Below are positions 1-10,720 of a DNA stretch of 64,000 bases, piece after piece. The stretch is taken from NCBI GenBank assembly GCA_037074705.1, contig CM073591.1:4766087-4830086 (forward strand), read 5' to 3'. Below the pieces are notes generated by a model. That model was given only the letters and a program-made list of their open reading frames with translations, was not told the DNA's origin and searched no databases. Source of the DNA: Zhengitettix transpicula (Eukaryota > Arthropoda > Insecta > Orthoptera > Tetrigidae). Position 1 is the stretch's first letter, and every line of letters begins with the position of its first letter. The position numbers and the translations under genes were made by a program.

Positions 1-129
1 GAGGTCGCGAGAGCTAACGCCTCAGCAGCGACCAGTCCCGATAGTTGGCAGTCCAGCCGCCAGAGGGAAGCAGTAAATAAATGAACATCAGCCAATTTTA
101 AGTCAGAAGAAAAACAACAATTTATTATA

Positions 130-158
130 TTTCGTCGCTTATTTGGTGACCTCATCAG
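130..158 (-). ncRNA. Hammerhead-like motif 1
   Basis: Read on the minus strand: CTGATGA, one extra G, a GTC...GAC stem, then GAAA. The two conserved boxes match the hammerhead ribozyme core, but the extra base before the stem departs from it and no GTC cleavage site follows. Activity is unproven. Confidence 0.3.
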
Positions 159-189
159 GTTACAATTTAAAACTACTGAAAGGACAAAG

Positions 190-725
190 TCTTGCTTCCT
201 TGGAGGTGTGTGTAGAGACTCCTTGGAGTCTTTCTTCCTCCCAGACACTTTAATATACAAGCCAAGTGACGTCACTCAGCGCCATGCGTGTATCTGCGGC
301 CATTCTCAATTCATTGTTGAAACCAGATCACTCTTTGCAAAGAGACTTAAATCCTCCACGACCTTTACTCCGTGACTAATGACGTCACTGGCGGCCATTT
401 TGCAGATATCAGCACTAGAAATACGACAACCTGCATTCTCTTAGGAAACGTCGTGACTTTGACGCAGGATTTCTCCCACTTCCTTGGACCTGATTCCGTC
501 CTCGAGTCCACCATCACATGCAGAATTCCATCCTCTACAATGCATCACTGAACATTATTTTCACTACAACGCTTCATTCTTCTGCTGTCAGCGAAAAACT
601 GAAAAGTGGTTCTAATTTCCGTGGCGTTTTAGGCTCACAGAAACTCCCCCCCCCAGGCCTTTTTCACCTTGGAAAATTTGCGATTTTTCTCACGAACGGC
701 CACGACATGTGCAAATTGGAAAAAT
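190..725 (+). repeat. Repeat A, copy 1
   Basis: Best recognised by TGATGACGTCACTGGCGG-like sequence followed by CCATTTTGCAGAT, TAGAAATACGACAACCTGC, TTGACGCAGGATTTCTCCC and CCACCATCACATGCAGAAT. The same order recurs seven more times in the window on both strands. No open frame is conserved, so it is a non-autonomous interspersed element of unknown class. Confidence 0.75.
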
Positions 726-1511
726 AAAATAAAATAACGTGACCCTTTCCGCAGTACTAGGGTGTAAATAGGCTGCTTAATTTCTTTCTTATTTGACTGT
801 TGGATTGCGGCATCGCAGTTGTTAGGCTGATGGTCACTGCCTCAGAGCCTTGAGGAACTCCACAACGAACCTCGCTGGGTGTTCCTCAGGGAAGCGGCCT
901 GGACCGGTCAGCTGCTGTGGAGGGTGGGGAGGGGAGGGAGGGGAGGGGAGGGGGCGAGAGCGGCCAGCCTCAGCCTCAGTCAGACCTCCTCAGTTACCGT
1001 CCAGCATCACGCAGGCGAGGACCACTCTGCACGTCTCAGGTACGTCATGGCAACACTTGTACGGTGCACTACAACAATGAGCAGGAAACTTTCACAACAA
1101 TTATGCGCAAATATAAATATTTGTATATTTTAAAAAAACTTAATTAGTTGACAATAATTCAGGTTATGCAAATGCTGTTGAATAGGATCTAGATTGATGA
1201 TATTTTATCACCAACAATGTTTTACAGCAGGAACTTTAATGATTTTACTAAATCTGGACACATCATGGAATATTTAATCACATGTCATTGTCCAAGAGCC
1301 ATGTGAGTGTGTGTGTGTTCTCCAGACCATGATCCTGTTGCATGTCCCTTTACATCACTGCCATGTCTCTCTGATTGTGAGTCTCAGTGTCTTGAGTATG
1401 TGCAGCCCACATTAACCTCGCATCAGGGTTGAGGAAAACAACAACTACATCATCACTGTCACTCATTGTTGTATGTTGCCAAATGTCTCTCATGGAGTTT
1501 ATTTCCCACAA

Positions 1512-1535
1512 CGTTTCTCACTCAACTTCATCGAG
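1512..1535 (-). ncRNA. Hammerhead-like motif 2, degenerate
   Basis: Minus strand: CTCGATGA (one base inserted in the CTGATGA box), GTTGAG...GAGAAACGTTG. It belongs to the inverted pair with the motif at 2264 and shares that copy's GACATTTGGCAACAT flank. Confidence 0.25.
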
Positions 1536-1692
1536 GTTGAACAACCCCTTCATGGACACTTTGGCACTACTACTTTTTTTTATTATTTAAAATGGAAACT
1601 GTAAGTTGAATCTATATGTAGTTGAAAGAGTTGTCACACAAACACATGGATATTTGAAAGATGATGTCATTAGGAAATTTTGAACTTTAGAC

Positions 1693-1721
1693 ATGAGGAT
1701 GTCTTACGTTGAGGACGAAAC
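1693..1721 (+). ncRNA. Hammerhead-like motif 3
   Basis: ATGAGGA (first base A instead of C), an extra T, a GTCTTA...TGAGGAC stem, then GAAACATTG. Stem pairing includes one wobble. The box change would abolish canonical catalysis. Confidence 0.25.
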
Positions 1722-2100
1722 ATTGTGATTTTTTTTTGGGGGGGGGGGAGGTTTACTGAGTGAATGTGATGTGGGCTCTGTTGATGATGCAGTGAGGTGA
1801 GGGTGTGTGTATACAGGCAGTCCTCAAGGTGATTGTGGCTGAAGCTCTTATTAAACGCTGAGGAGGTCATGCAATGAATTAACATAATTTAATACCAGTC
1901 AATTATTTAAATTAATATATATATATATAACTGATGTAACCTGCTTTAACAACATAAATAACTTTGGTAAAATTCAAAATATTGACATTTACAAGTTTCT
2001 ATAATGTGTATATATATATTGTAACAATTAAAAGAATTAATTAAATACGGTTAATTAATAATACTCAGAATTTAATTAATTATTTTAATTCTTACAATTT

Positions 2101-2118
2101 TGGCGCCCAACGTGGAGC
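2101..2118 (+). other. tRNA-Lys-type primer-binding site of an LTR element
   Basis: TGGCGCCCAACGTGGAGC matches 17 of 18 bases of the sequence complementary to the 3' end of animal tRNA-Lys(CUU). It follows an AT-rich, LTR-like end (CTTACAATTT). The upstream 2018-2100 segment is itself an AT-rich inverted repeat. Solo debris; no gag or pol is visible. Confidence 0.5.
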
Positions 2119-2263
2119 AATTATTGTATTTAATTTAAATGTAATTTGATTATTACAACATATGTATATATATATATATATATATCTTAACTTACATTTG
2201 GCAAAAAAAAAGAGTATCAAAATTATTATTCCACGAATATTACTCGAAGGGTTGATGCTCAAC

Positions 2264-2292
2264 CTGATGAAGTCTTACAGTGAGTGTGAAAC
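2264..2292 (+). ncRNA. Hammerhead-like motif 4
   Basis: CTGATGA, extra A, GTCTTACAGTGAGTGT, GAAAC, then GTTG. Directly before it GGTTGA and TCAACC pair as a perfect hairpin with a 3-nt loop, as a hammerhead stem I might. A TTCCAC / GTGGGAA pairing could form a further stem. Confidence 0.32.
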
Positions 2293-2469
2293 GTTGTGGG
2301 AATTTTTTTTATATGGTTAATAAATTCCATGAGCGACATTTGGCAACATCAATGCATTTCAATGACAATATACGTATACATATATTAACGTGGCTCACTA
2401 CAGCACAGGTTCTTTGCTTGACTCTCCGTAGAATTGATACATAAATTCTTTTTAAAAAAAATAAAAAAA

Positions 2470-2860
2470 ACACTGTGGGGGTGAGAGACGTCAACCAACC
2501 CCCCAGGGAACGGCGGTGCGGAGGGAAGGGGTGGAAATTTTCTGAAACATCCTGAAACGGTCGATATTTTTGCGTCGAATAAACATTTTCCCCCGCCCCC
2601 GAGCCTGTGACACTGACGGCGTTTCTCCCGATGTTGTTTCAGTATAACTTTAACCCGCTTTCCGTATCGGGAAATTAAATGGGGGGGGGGCAGCCCTTTG
2701 AAGGGGTGCAGGGGACGTTGTTTGCAAAATAACGCGAACACAACCACCGAGGTCGTGGACGTCGCTGAGTTGTTCAGTTGTGACAAATCGCCGTATGTGT
2801 GTGGGACATCTTCAGACGTACAGAAACACGCCGTAAGTTGATGTTGACTGCCGTAAGTAA
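2470..2860 (+). repeat. Repeat D, diverged copy
   Basis: Marked by TGAAACGGTCGATATTTTTG, GTTTCTCCCGATGTTG, AGTATAACTTTAACCCGCTT and GGCAGCCCTTTGAAGGGG. The same consensus, better preserved, is at 20160-20750. Confidence 0.6.
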
Positions 2861-3159
2861 CTTCGCTCATCCCAACCAATTTTTTTTTCGGTATCCGTGA
2901 AGTAGCAAAACCTTGTTGCTGCCGTCAGGGTGACGAGCTCGTTAACTGCTCTGCTGGCGGTCGAGTCGCTCTCGCGTACTTTCAATCACCTGGCGGAAAG
3001 GCAACAAGGTTTCAGTGTGTCGTCTCTTCCTCTGTTACTGGGGGATGTTTTGCCTTCAACGAAGACGTTGCACATAGTAAGTCAAAGAATCCGGCGTCTG
3101 TCTTGCAGATAGCGAGTTACTCTTTGCGGTTTATAAATAAACAACAACCAATTTAAGTA

Positions 3160-3190
<31 letters not shown>

Positions 3191-3271
3191 AATGATTAGA
3201 CTTTATTACCATATATAAAAACAAACTTTATTACATAAAAATACATTAAGAAAAATTGATTGGGCGCCAGC

Positions 3272-3321
<50 letters not shown>

Positions 3322-4092
3322 AATGTGCAAAAAATTAACAATAATTAGCTCCGGCTTGGTTAATGAAATCCTCCTTCTCTACAAGGTAATGTAGCTATTC
3401 ATAATCAGAGCTTAGTTCCGTACTGTGTAAAAAATCTTTAACGTCTGAAGGCACTTTACATTAATGGCGACCCTTACTTGTGGCATCAGCAGCGGGTCAC
3501 TGGTCTTGTAGCACCCCACGATCTCCTTCTTCGGTCTCCACGCGATGGACGTTCGCACTCCAAAACTGTTGTTCGTTACACTCGCCAAATTTTCCACCTT
3601 CTCGCCTCCCTCACTCAACTTTCAGTCCTCCCCCTGTCTCTCTGTCTTTCTGTCTTTCACCCTGGTGCGGAGCAAATACCCTCGGCTTCTTGGGGCCTCT
3701 CCGACGCCCTTTGTCCGCGGGCCAGAGAAGGAATTAATTAAAAGTGAACGTACGCCGGGGAGGCCCTTTTTTTGCATAGTTGGGGGGGGGGGGGAGCAGA
3801 GTAAGGGTATATACTCCGCACCCGGGTGAAAGTGGACGGACAGAGAGAGGACTGAAAGTGAAGTGAGAGAGGCGACAGGGTGGGAAATTTGGCGAGCTGT
3901 AAGGAACAAAAGTTTAGGAGTGTGGACGCCCGTCGCCTGATAGAATAAGAAGAAGATGGTGGGCTGCTACAAGACCAGTGATCCGCTTAATGTAAAGTGC
4001 CTTCAGACACAGTACGGAACTAAGCTACATTACCTTGTAGAGGAGGAGGATTTCATTAACCAAGCCGGATATAATTATTGTTAATTTTTTGC

Positions 4093-4131
<39 letters not shown>

Positions 4132-4249
4132 ACGTTCCTTATTATATATATATATATAGCTGCTGGCGCCCAATCAATTTTTTTAATGTATTTTTGTATT
4201 TTTATATAATAAGTTTTTTTTATATATATGGTAATAAAGTCTCATTATT

Positions 4250-4285
<36 letters not shown>

Positions 4286-4290
4286 CTTAC
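3160..4290. repeat. Giant foldback 1
   Basis: The left arm (about 3185-3690) pairs with the right arm (about 3815-4255) over most of its length. Paired blocks include TGGGCGCCAGCAG/CTGCTGGCGCCCA, CCGGCTTGGTTAATGAAATC, AAGGCACTTTACATTAA and GGTCTTGTAGCA. The loop is about 120 bp with a G run. (TA)n arrays bound both ends and both inner junctions. No reading frame is shared. Confidence 0.7.
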
Positions 4291-4360
4291 AGTTTGCATA
4301 AAGAAAGTGTCAAAATTATTATTCCATAAACATTAGGCCAAGGGGTTGACGTTGTTCAAC

Positions 4361-4389
4361 CTGATGAAGTCTTAGAGTGAGTGTGAAAC
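4361..4389 (+). ncRNA. Hammerhead-like motif 5
   Basis: CTGATGA, extra A, GTCTTAGAGTGAGTGT, GAAAC, then GTTGG. As in motif 4, GGTTGA/TCAACC pair just upstream and TTAGGCCAA can pair with TTGGCTAA just downstream. Flank ends GAGACATTTGGCAACAT, shared with motifs 2 and 4. Confidence 0.33.
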
Positions 4390-4544
4390 GTTGGCTAACA
4401 AATTTCGTGAGAGACATTTGGCAACATGCGTGCATTTATTTACGGAAAATTCAACTACGTTTTGCAAGCTAAATAATATCTTCTTTTTTTTCTGATTTAA
4501 ATCGGCTCTTGTTTATCTGGAAGTTGTTTCAACAGTCGGCATAT

Positions 4545-4545
4545 A

Positions 4546-4590
<45 letters not shown>
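4545..4590. repeat. (TA)n microsatellite
   Basis: About 20 TA units. Further (TA)n arrays lie at 1914-1930, 2160-2186, 3160-3187, 3272-3317, 4097-4128, 4252-4281, 5800-5828, 13514-13540, 30712-30746 and 31078-31120. Most touch LTR-like or foldback boundaries. Confidence 0.85.
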
Positions 4591-5479
4591 ATATATTGTA
4601 ATGCATATCACATGATTAATTTAAATGCATTTCCCCCACGTTGTGGAAGTCGAAATGTAATAATTAAAAAGTGGAGATTAATTAATTAACAAACAACATT
4701 TTATTGAATTATTTAAACAATTAACTTTCAGTTTTTCTTATATTGCTAGTTCGTTCTGGAACAGTTTATTTTATTTTAAGAGGAAGGATGGAGACAATAA
4801 TCTCTTCTTTAACCTTTACGATACCGTTTATTATTTAATAGAAATCTACAACATTTGCTCTGAGGTTAAACTTCTCTGCTCTCAGGGTCGTTGACCTGCG
4901 CCTTATGAGTAAATAACAACCATGGAATTTATAAATTAAGTAATTAACAATACAAAACCAAAAACGAGAACACTTCAACTATCCTTTACAACCTTAATTA
5001 ACTTGGTTTCTCCTTACAAAGTGTCCTGCTGGTACCAGACTGAGATCTCCTGGGCTAATGAACCACTCACAGACTCTACACTTGATGTCGTAGTTACTGG
5101 ATCTTCCTCCGGGAACTGCACCTCCGCATCACGTTGTCCACATGTTGATGGTCGCAGAACGCGTAGGAATCTTAATGTGGCACTAAATATTTGCTTACTC
5201 TTTGCAGTTATCTACTGCACACACTTTATACTTGCATTTAGAAACTTGTAACTTTCTCGGTTGAATTTTGTACACTCTGGGCCACGCTGCTCCTTCTCTC
5301 CCAATGTTACGGCTCAGACACACTGTGCTAGCGGCTCCAAACAAAGCCCGCCCGCTCATTGTTGTCTTTGAAGAATTGGTACCGCTAACAATCCAATTAT
5401 TAAAATCATTACTGGCCTCTAATCAGTATAGCAATATATATTGTAATAAACACCTTGATATGTTAATTAAATGAATCAA

Positions 5480-5535
5480 GATGTTTATTACATAAATGGC
5501 GCCCCACGTTGGGCGCCATTAATGTAATAAACAAC
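5480..5535 (-). other. Perfect tRNA-Lys PBS inside a palindrome
   Basis: GCCCCACGTTGGGCGCCA at 5501-5518 is an exact 18/18 match to the 3' end of tRNA-Lys(CUU), so a PBS on the minus strand. The flanks extend the symmetry: GTTTATTACAT(A)AATGGCGCC on the left pairs with GGCGCCATTAATGTAATAAAC on the right. It looks like two LTR ends meeting head to head. Confidence 0.55.
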
Positions 5536-5597
5536 TCAATCTATAATTAAATGAATTAACACGTCAAAACAAAAAAAATTAATTAAAATTTGAATGA

Positions 5598-5794
5598 TAC
5601 TTAGCCACACGTTGAAGACGCCAAATATGTAATAATTAATAGGGTCTATTTATAATTTAATGGTCCCACGTTGGGTGCCATTTATGTAATATATAAGGTG
5701 ATCTTAAATAATAGGAATTATCAATAATAAATTTTTAAATACATAATAATTTTTTTAATTATTCCTATTAATTAAGATCACCTTTTTAATCATT

Positions 5795-5800
<6 letters not shown>
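5598..5800 (-). repeat. More LTR-end debris with PBS-like sites
   Basis: GTCCCACGTTGGGTGCCA at 5663-5680 matches the tRNA-Lys PBS at 16 of 18 bases. CACACGTTGAAGACGCCA near 5605 is a more decayed one. AGGTGATCTTAA and TTAAGATCACCT at about 5696 and 5775 form an inverted repeat ending at a (TA)n run. Confidence 0.45.
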
Positions 5801-5831
<31 letters not shown>

Positions 5832-5839
5832 TGCGGTCC

Positions 5840-6600
5840 TGAGGGGTTAAGGTGGAGACGCGCTGCTGTCACTGTCACGTGACGTGTCGGCCTACAAGTT
5901 GAAGCGTGCCTGCGACCTGTCACGTCACGGCCAGCGAACAGTCGGACACTGCGCCTCCAGTCTAGCACCGAGTACACTAGAGACAGTGCTGTGGAATATT
6001 CCAGAGATGCTGCTGTCTCGTGTCACACTCAAGGCTCGTGTGGCGCTGTTAAATAATAGTGACAGGCCCTGCCTGCGAGAGTAAGGCACGTGACTGAGTA
6101 GGGCTGAGATTCAGCCACATGATGATGACTCGTGTATTGTAGGTGATTGGTTGAAACCCCCAAAAGTGCGTTAAATTCCCCACAACTTTCCTCCTGTGAG
6201 AAATTAGTGCAGCAGCGGCCATTTTGGAGCCATCAGGAGTCACGCCTTCATAATGCTGAGGTTTCAACAGTAAATGATAACACTTGAGGTGATGAAGTGA
6301 CATAATCCTCTGCTCTACGGGGACAAAGTGACCAGGGATCCTCAGGCGCCTGTAGTGACGTCGACAACAGAACACAGGTTGTGATTGTGGCGTGACGTCA
6401 GAGCGCGTCCCGTGATACCACAGCCTCTGTGGACAATCTTTGGCAGGCAGCGTCGCATGCTTTTACGGACTTGACGTTATATCACGTGACAGCGCGTGAC
6501 GTGGCTGTGACGTGACGTGCCGTGGTCCGTGAGACAACATTGGCTGGTACACGTGACTTGACGTGACGGTTATGTGGCGGCGACTTATTGAAGAGCGTAG
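5840..6600 (+). repeat. Repeat B, copy 1
   Basis: Marked by GTGACAGGCCCTGCCTGCGA, CTGAGTAGGGCTGAGATTC, GCAGCAGCGGCCATTTTGG and CCAGGGATCCTCAGGCGCC. Its edges are rich in CGTGAC/GTCACG runs and CACGTG. Three further copies exist in the window. No conserved reading frame. Confidence 0.72.
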
Positions 6601-7033
6601 TTGCTGTCGGCGCCGTGGGCCAGAGATGCTACACTGAAGCGCCTTGAACAGCTTGAGTCTGCGTCGGGAGTGTCGCGGCCAGAGATGCTGCTGATTCGGA
6701 GTGCGCGAAGCCGGGCGAGAGAAGATGGCGGCACGGGTCACCTGCTTGTAGGTCAGAGAGAAGTCCGAGCTCAGAGGTCAAGTTCCTCGCAGGAATTCCG
6801 TCCGTGTGCGGCCTTGTTTCTCACCTGCTTCTCTCTCTCTCTCTCTCTCTCGCCTCTGTTCCAGTCTTATTCCTTTTCTCCTTCCTTGTTCCATCCCCAA
6901 ATTTGACACTTACGTTTGTTTCACCTTCTTCAGTCTATTTCGCTGTACCTCGTTTTTCCTCAACGAAAATCCTTGTGGAAGAACAGAATTAACGTTTTTA
7001 ATGGTTTAAATTAATTTAAAAGTGTGTAGAGAC

Positions 7034-7063
7034 GTTTCGGTCGACTCTCGTGACCTTCGTCAA
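7034..7063 (-). ncRNA. Hammerhead-like motif 6
   Basis: Minus strand: TTGACGA (C to T in the box), extra A, GGTC...GACC stem, GAAACGTC. A diverged partner with GATCGAAACGTCTCTACTCG lies inverted on the plus strand at about 7640-7660, so the two ends can pair around a 580-bp loop. Confidence 0.28.
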
Positions 7064-8549
7064 TGCTGGAGACAGTCTCGAGTGACGTAGCCAAAGATTA
7101 TTTAACAAACCATCTTAAATGCGCAGCGCCTCTTCTTTGACATTCACAGAGATCTGTGGAGCATCACCCACGCTAACAGCGCTGCCAACACTGCAGGGAT
7201 GATTAACATCCGAACACTGTGGAAATGCCAGTTGAAAAAGGTCGTTTAGCGTGGCCGATGTAACAACGTGAGCAATTATCACGACTAATTTTACGAGCGT
7301 CATTGTGGGGAACGCAAAGTATCTATGTGTTTACATGACGAAGAATTAACAGGTTTCAGTTTCCAGAGATGTTTATTATTTTAAATAACGTTATAAATTT
7401 TGTACTGTTAAAAATTAGTTATTGTCTGTTGTACGAGGAGGCCGTTAATTTGCTTTACAGACGTTTCATTGTGATGTAACAAAAACAACCACACAGAGTT
7501 ATTAATGAAGCAGCGTTGCCGGCCGATGTAACAACGGGAGCTAACCACGGGGAATCGACACCATTGTCCCTATATGTTTTTTTAAACAAAATTTGAGAAA
7601 TTTGAAAATTCCAGAGATATTTACGTGACGACTACCACGACAGTTGATCGAAACGTCTCTACTCGCTTTCATATGAATTTCCGTCCTTGTCTGTTGTCGT
7701 CACTCACTCGTTTTAAACCCCTGGGGTTTCCCTTCACTTTGCATCTTCGCGGTTCCTTCACTCCTTGTACTAACTACATTCTTCTTACAACCCCTGGTTT
7801 TCTATCGTTCCATCCCTTTTTTTTTATTCCGACTCTTGTGCAGTTCGTTTATTTCACTCTTTTTTCATTCAGGGGTTTTATACTTCGTTTCTCGTTTTTA
7901 ACGGGGTTGGGAGAAAGTAACGGATGGAGGAGCCTCAGGTCAAAGAGGATGAAACGTCGACACGGTAACAGCCGTGATTGAGTCAAGGAGAGTCAATGAA
8001 CAGGCGGCGTTGCAATGGAAAAGTCGAGGAGTAGACGGAGAACACGTGGAGAATTGGCGAAAAAGGGGAAAGAGAAAGGAAGAAAACTGAAAGTAAACAC
8101 ACGACGACGCGACAAAAAGACACGAACACCGAAGAGGAAAAAACAAGCAAAGAAAATAAGGAAATTAAGAAAAGGAAATGCAGAATAATGCGGAAAGTGT
8201 GAAAAATATAATAGAGGCAAAGACCCTACACAGTGAAGCATTAAACTCCAAAGACAGGTAAAGAGACGAGGTCCTGGATTTCTCCCACTGGTTCATCAAG
8301 GATTCAGCCAGTCCCAGTTTCTCTCCCCGCGTGACCTTTCGCCTCCTACGATCCTTGATTTCTAGTAACACGCTAAATGCGGTCGCCATCTTGCCTCGGG
8401 ATCAAACTCTTCACACGTTGCTCACATTCATCTTGGACCTCCACGGAGAAACCACGACGCCATCTTGAAGCCCTTGACGCCTGGATGCGAACGCGGACCG
8501 TGTTGGTCACATCATTGCTAATGCAGGCTAAGTAGCTGGAGACAGTCAC

Positions 8550-8840
8550 GGCGACACGCGTGATCTGGTTTTATAAATCCATTCAAAATGGCCGCAGATA
8601 CACGCATGTTGCTGTCTGCACACACGGGGCTGATGTCGTGGCGCTGAGTTATTTTGAAAACCACATCACTCCTTGCCAAGAGAATTAAATTCTCCACGAC
8701 CTTTACTCCGTGACTGATGACGTCACTGGCGGCCATTTTGCAGATATCAGCACTAGAAATACGACAACCTGCATTCTCTTAGGAAATGCCGTGACTTTGA
8801 CGCAGATTTCTCCAACTTCCTTGGACCTAATTCCTCCGTG
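8550..8840 (+). repeat. Repeat A, copy 2, hybrid orientation
   Basis: The first part (to about 8640) matches the minus-strand version of the left half of repeat A (AAAATGGCCGCAGATACACGC, then CTGTCTGCACACACGGGG). The second part matches the plus-strand right half (TGACGTCACTGGCGGCC). The copy is therefore internally inverted and could fold. Confidence 0.65.
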
Positions 8841-9402
8841 TTGTGGTTGCAGGCTGCTTCATTTTTCTCAAGAAACAAGATTGACTGTGGTAAGGATCCA
8901 TTGTCACTGTGAAACGAGGCCGTGCGTCCCTTGTCCTCTAACACTCGAAGTCGAGGTTCACCCTGCACAAACACACACACAGGGTCCGAGGAAAGTCAAA
9001 CATCTGCAGAAATAAACGTTGAGATCGAAAAAAAACAACAAGAAACACGTCTTGGATATTTCTCCAAAACCTGTCCAGTGGAAACAAGATTCAATCGCGG
9101 ATTCTGATTCTCCATTATAAATGCAAGTTAGATTAATCAGAAGAATTTTTTTCTCATGGTTGTGTGGATGCAGACCAAAGAAGACGAAACGTGTCTCCAG
9201 AACCATGGAAAGAGACAGAGAGCTATGAGTCTGATCCAGCAGCAGCGCTGTGTGAGAGCCATGGACCACGGAGAATTTCCTTCGCTGTTCCAGTTAAGTG
9301 TTGCTGCTTGTTGTAACACACAAGAAAGGAATTTAAGGGGGCCGAGTCAGGTCGCTGGGATCATTCACGACCGCCGCGAGCGCTTGTTAGCAAGTCTGGC
9401 CT

Positions 9403-9835
9403 TCTCCTAGTCTCCTGCCTCGCCTCCTCCTAGTCTCCAGCCTCGTCTCCTCTGAGTCTCCAGCCTCGTCTCCTCTGAGTCTCCAGCCTCGTCTCCTCTG
9501 AGTCTCCAGCCTCGTCTCCTGCGAGTCTCCAGCCTCGTCTCCTCCTAGTCTCCAGCCTCGTCTCCTCCTAGTCTCCAGGCTCGTCTCCTGCGAGTCTCCA
9601 GCCTCGTCTCCTCCTAGTCTCAAGCCTTGTCTCCTCTGAGTCTCCAGCCTCGTCTCCTCCTAGTCTCAAGCCTTGTCTCCTCTGAGTCTCCAGCCTCGTC
9701 TCCTGCGAGTTTACAGCCTCGTCTCCTCCTAGTCTCAAGCCTTGTCTCCTCTGAGTCTCCAGCCTCGTCTCCTCCCAGTCTTCAGCTTCGTATCCTACGA
9801 GTCTGCAGCCTCGCCGCCTCCTAATGTTCAGCCTC
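9403..9835. repeat. 23-bp minisatellite
   Basis: About 18 tandem units of CCTCGTCTCCTCTGAGTCTC plus CAG, with a variant having CCTAG in place of CTGAG. Overlapping open frames on both strands are by-products of the repeat. Purine/pyrimidine strand asymmetry is strong. Confidence 0.9.
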
Positions 9836-9869
9836 GCTTGATGACGTCGTCGTCACCGCCTTACTGGCA

Positions 9870-10130
9870 TAGGAAGGGTTGCGAACTCCCACGCCCTTCA
9901 GATGACTGGGTTTGGAAGCAGCTGACCGTCTATTCCAATGGGAACAGATGACAACTCATACCAATGTATATCTGCGACCTCTGAACATACACTTCTCAGA
10001 ACAGGCCTCGGCTTGTGGGATCCTCAGTTCAGAAAACAGAGAGAGGAGGAGACATCCCCAAAGACAGCTTTCTCCGTATCTCCAGAAAGGTTTTGCGTGC
10101 GAGATAACAGCTCTCACAGGCTTCTCTTGA
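9870..10130 (+). repeat. Repeat C, half copy
   Basis: Contains TGGGAACAGATGACAACTC, CTCAGAACAGGCCTCGGCTT, AGAGGAGGAGACATCCCC and CAGCTCTCACAGGCTTCT. This is the right half of repeat C seen complete at 15050-15500 and 39840-40360. Confidence 0.62.
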
Positions 10131-10609
10131 CAGTCTGGCCGTGAAGGATGATAGTTATCGTCTCTGTGGACTGTTGGCACGTGCCGGGATTCGCAGCAAG
10201 GCAAAGAACAAACATCGCGTGTGTGTATGTGTGCGTCTGTTTCAAGTTCACTGAACCGGAAGACAAGCGAAGGTGTCTCACTACTGCGACACGAGGCCTC
10301 CACCAACGCCAGGCAGGACGACGTGGTCGCGCATGCAGTCCAGGAACTTGCGGGCATTTTTCTCGAATTGAAATATTTGGAAAAGATGAACGGGTTTTGA
10401 TTCCCATTAATAATGACGTAATTCTCTTACCATTGGATCCAAAATTGACCGGTTCAAGTCTCTAGAACAGTAACGGTTTACTCACTGTTTTCACTGAAAA
10501 GAGTTTTCCATGTCCTCAGGAAATAATAAAAATGAAACTTCTTCAGTTAACAGAGAATCGTATATAGTCCCACGAGCAATTCGCTTCGTCGGCGATGCAT
10601 GAGATCGGG

Positions 10610-10720
10610 AAACTCCGTGCTCAGTCGTGCGACTCCGTACGACCACATGAGCCTCATAGCTTCGTGCCTGTCGGGAATCTCCGCATGTAGTCGTGCGACT
10701 TCGTACGACCACGAGTCGCA
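10610..10720. repeat. Duplicated semi-palindrome
   Basis: AGTCGTGCGACTCCGTACGA at about 10622 and AGTCGTGCGACTTCGTACGA at about 10689 are direct copies, each with internal symmetry (TCGTGCGA, TCGTACGA). The function is not evident. Confidence 0.55.

Larger units (their letters stand above)
1445..2365. repeat. Inverted pair carrying motifs 2 and 4
   Basis: About 120 bp at 1445-1565 recurs inverted at 2240-2365. The shared blocks are GACATTTGGCAACAT, a CATGAG segment, CCCACAACGTTT and the CTGATGA box. A third copy stands alone at 4330-4430. This is typical of a foldback element or two opposed insertions. Confidence 0.6.

Noticed and set aside
2385..2879. 164-codon open frame on the minus strand
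   Set aside because: It overlaps a repeat D copy and shows no protein-like features.
5501..5518. tRNA-Lys gene
   Set aside because: Only the 3' 18 nt including CCA are present, with no cloverleaf or A/B boxes; a retrotransposon primer-binding site explains it.
9156..9200. Hammerhead-like GACGAAACGTGTCTCC string
   Set aside because: No CTGANGA box or paired stem precedes it.
9403..9835. CRISPR-like array
   Set aside because: Units are head-to-tail without spacers and the genome is eukaryotic; it is a minisatellite.
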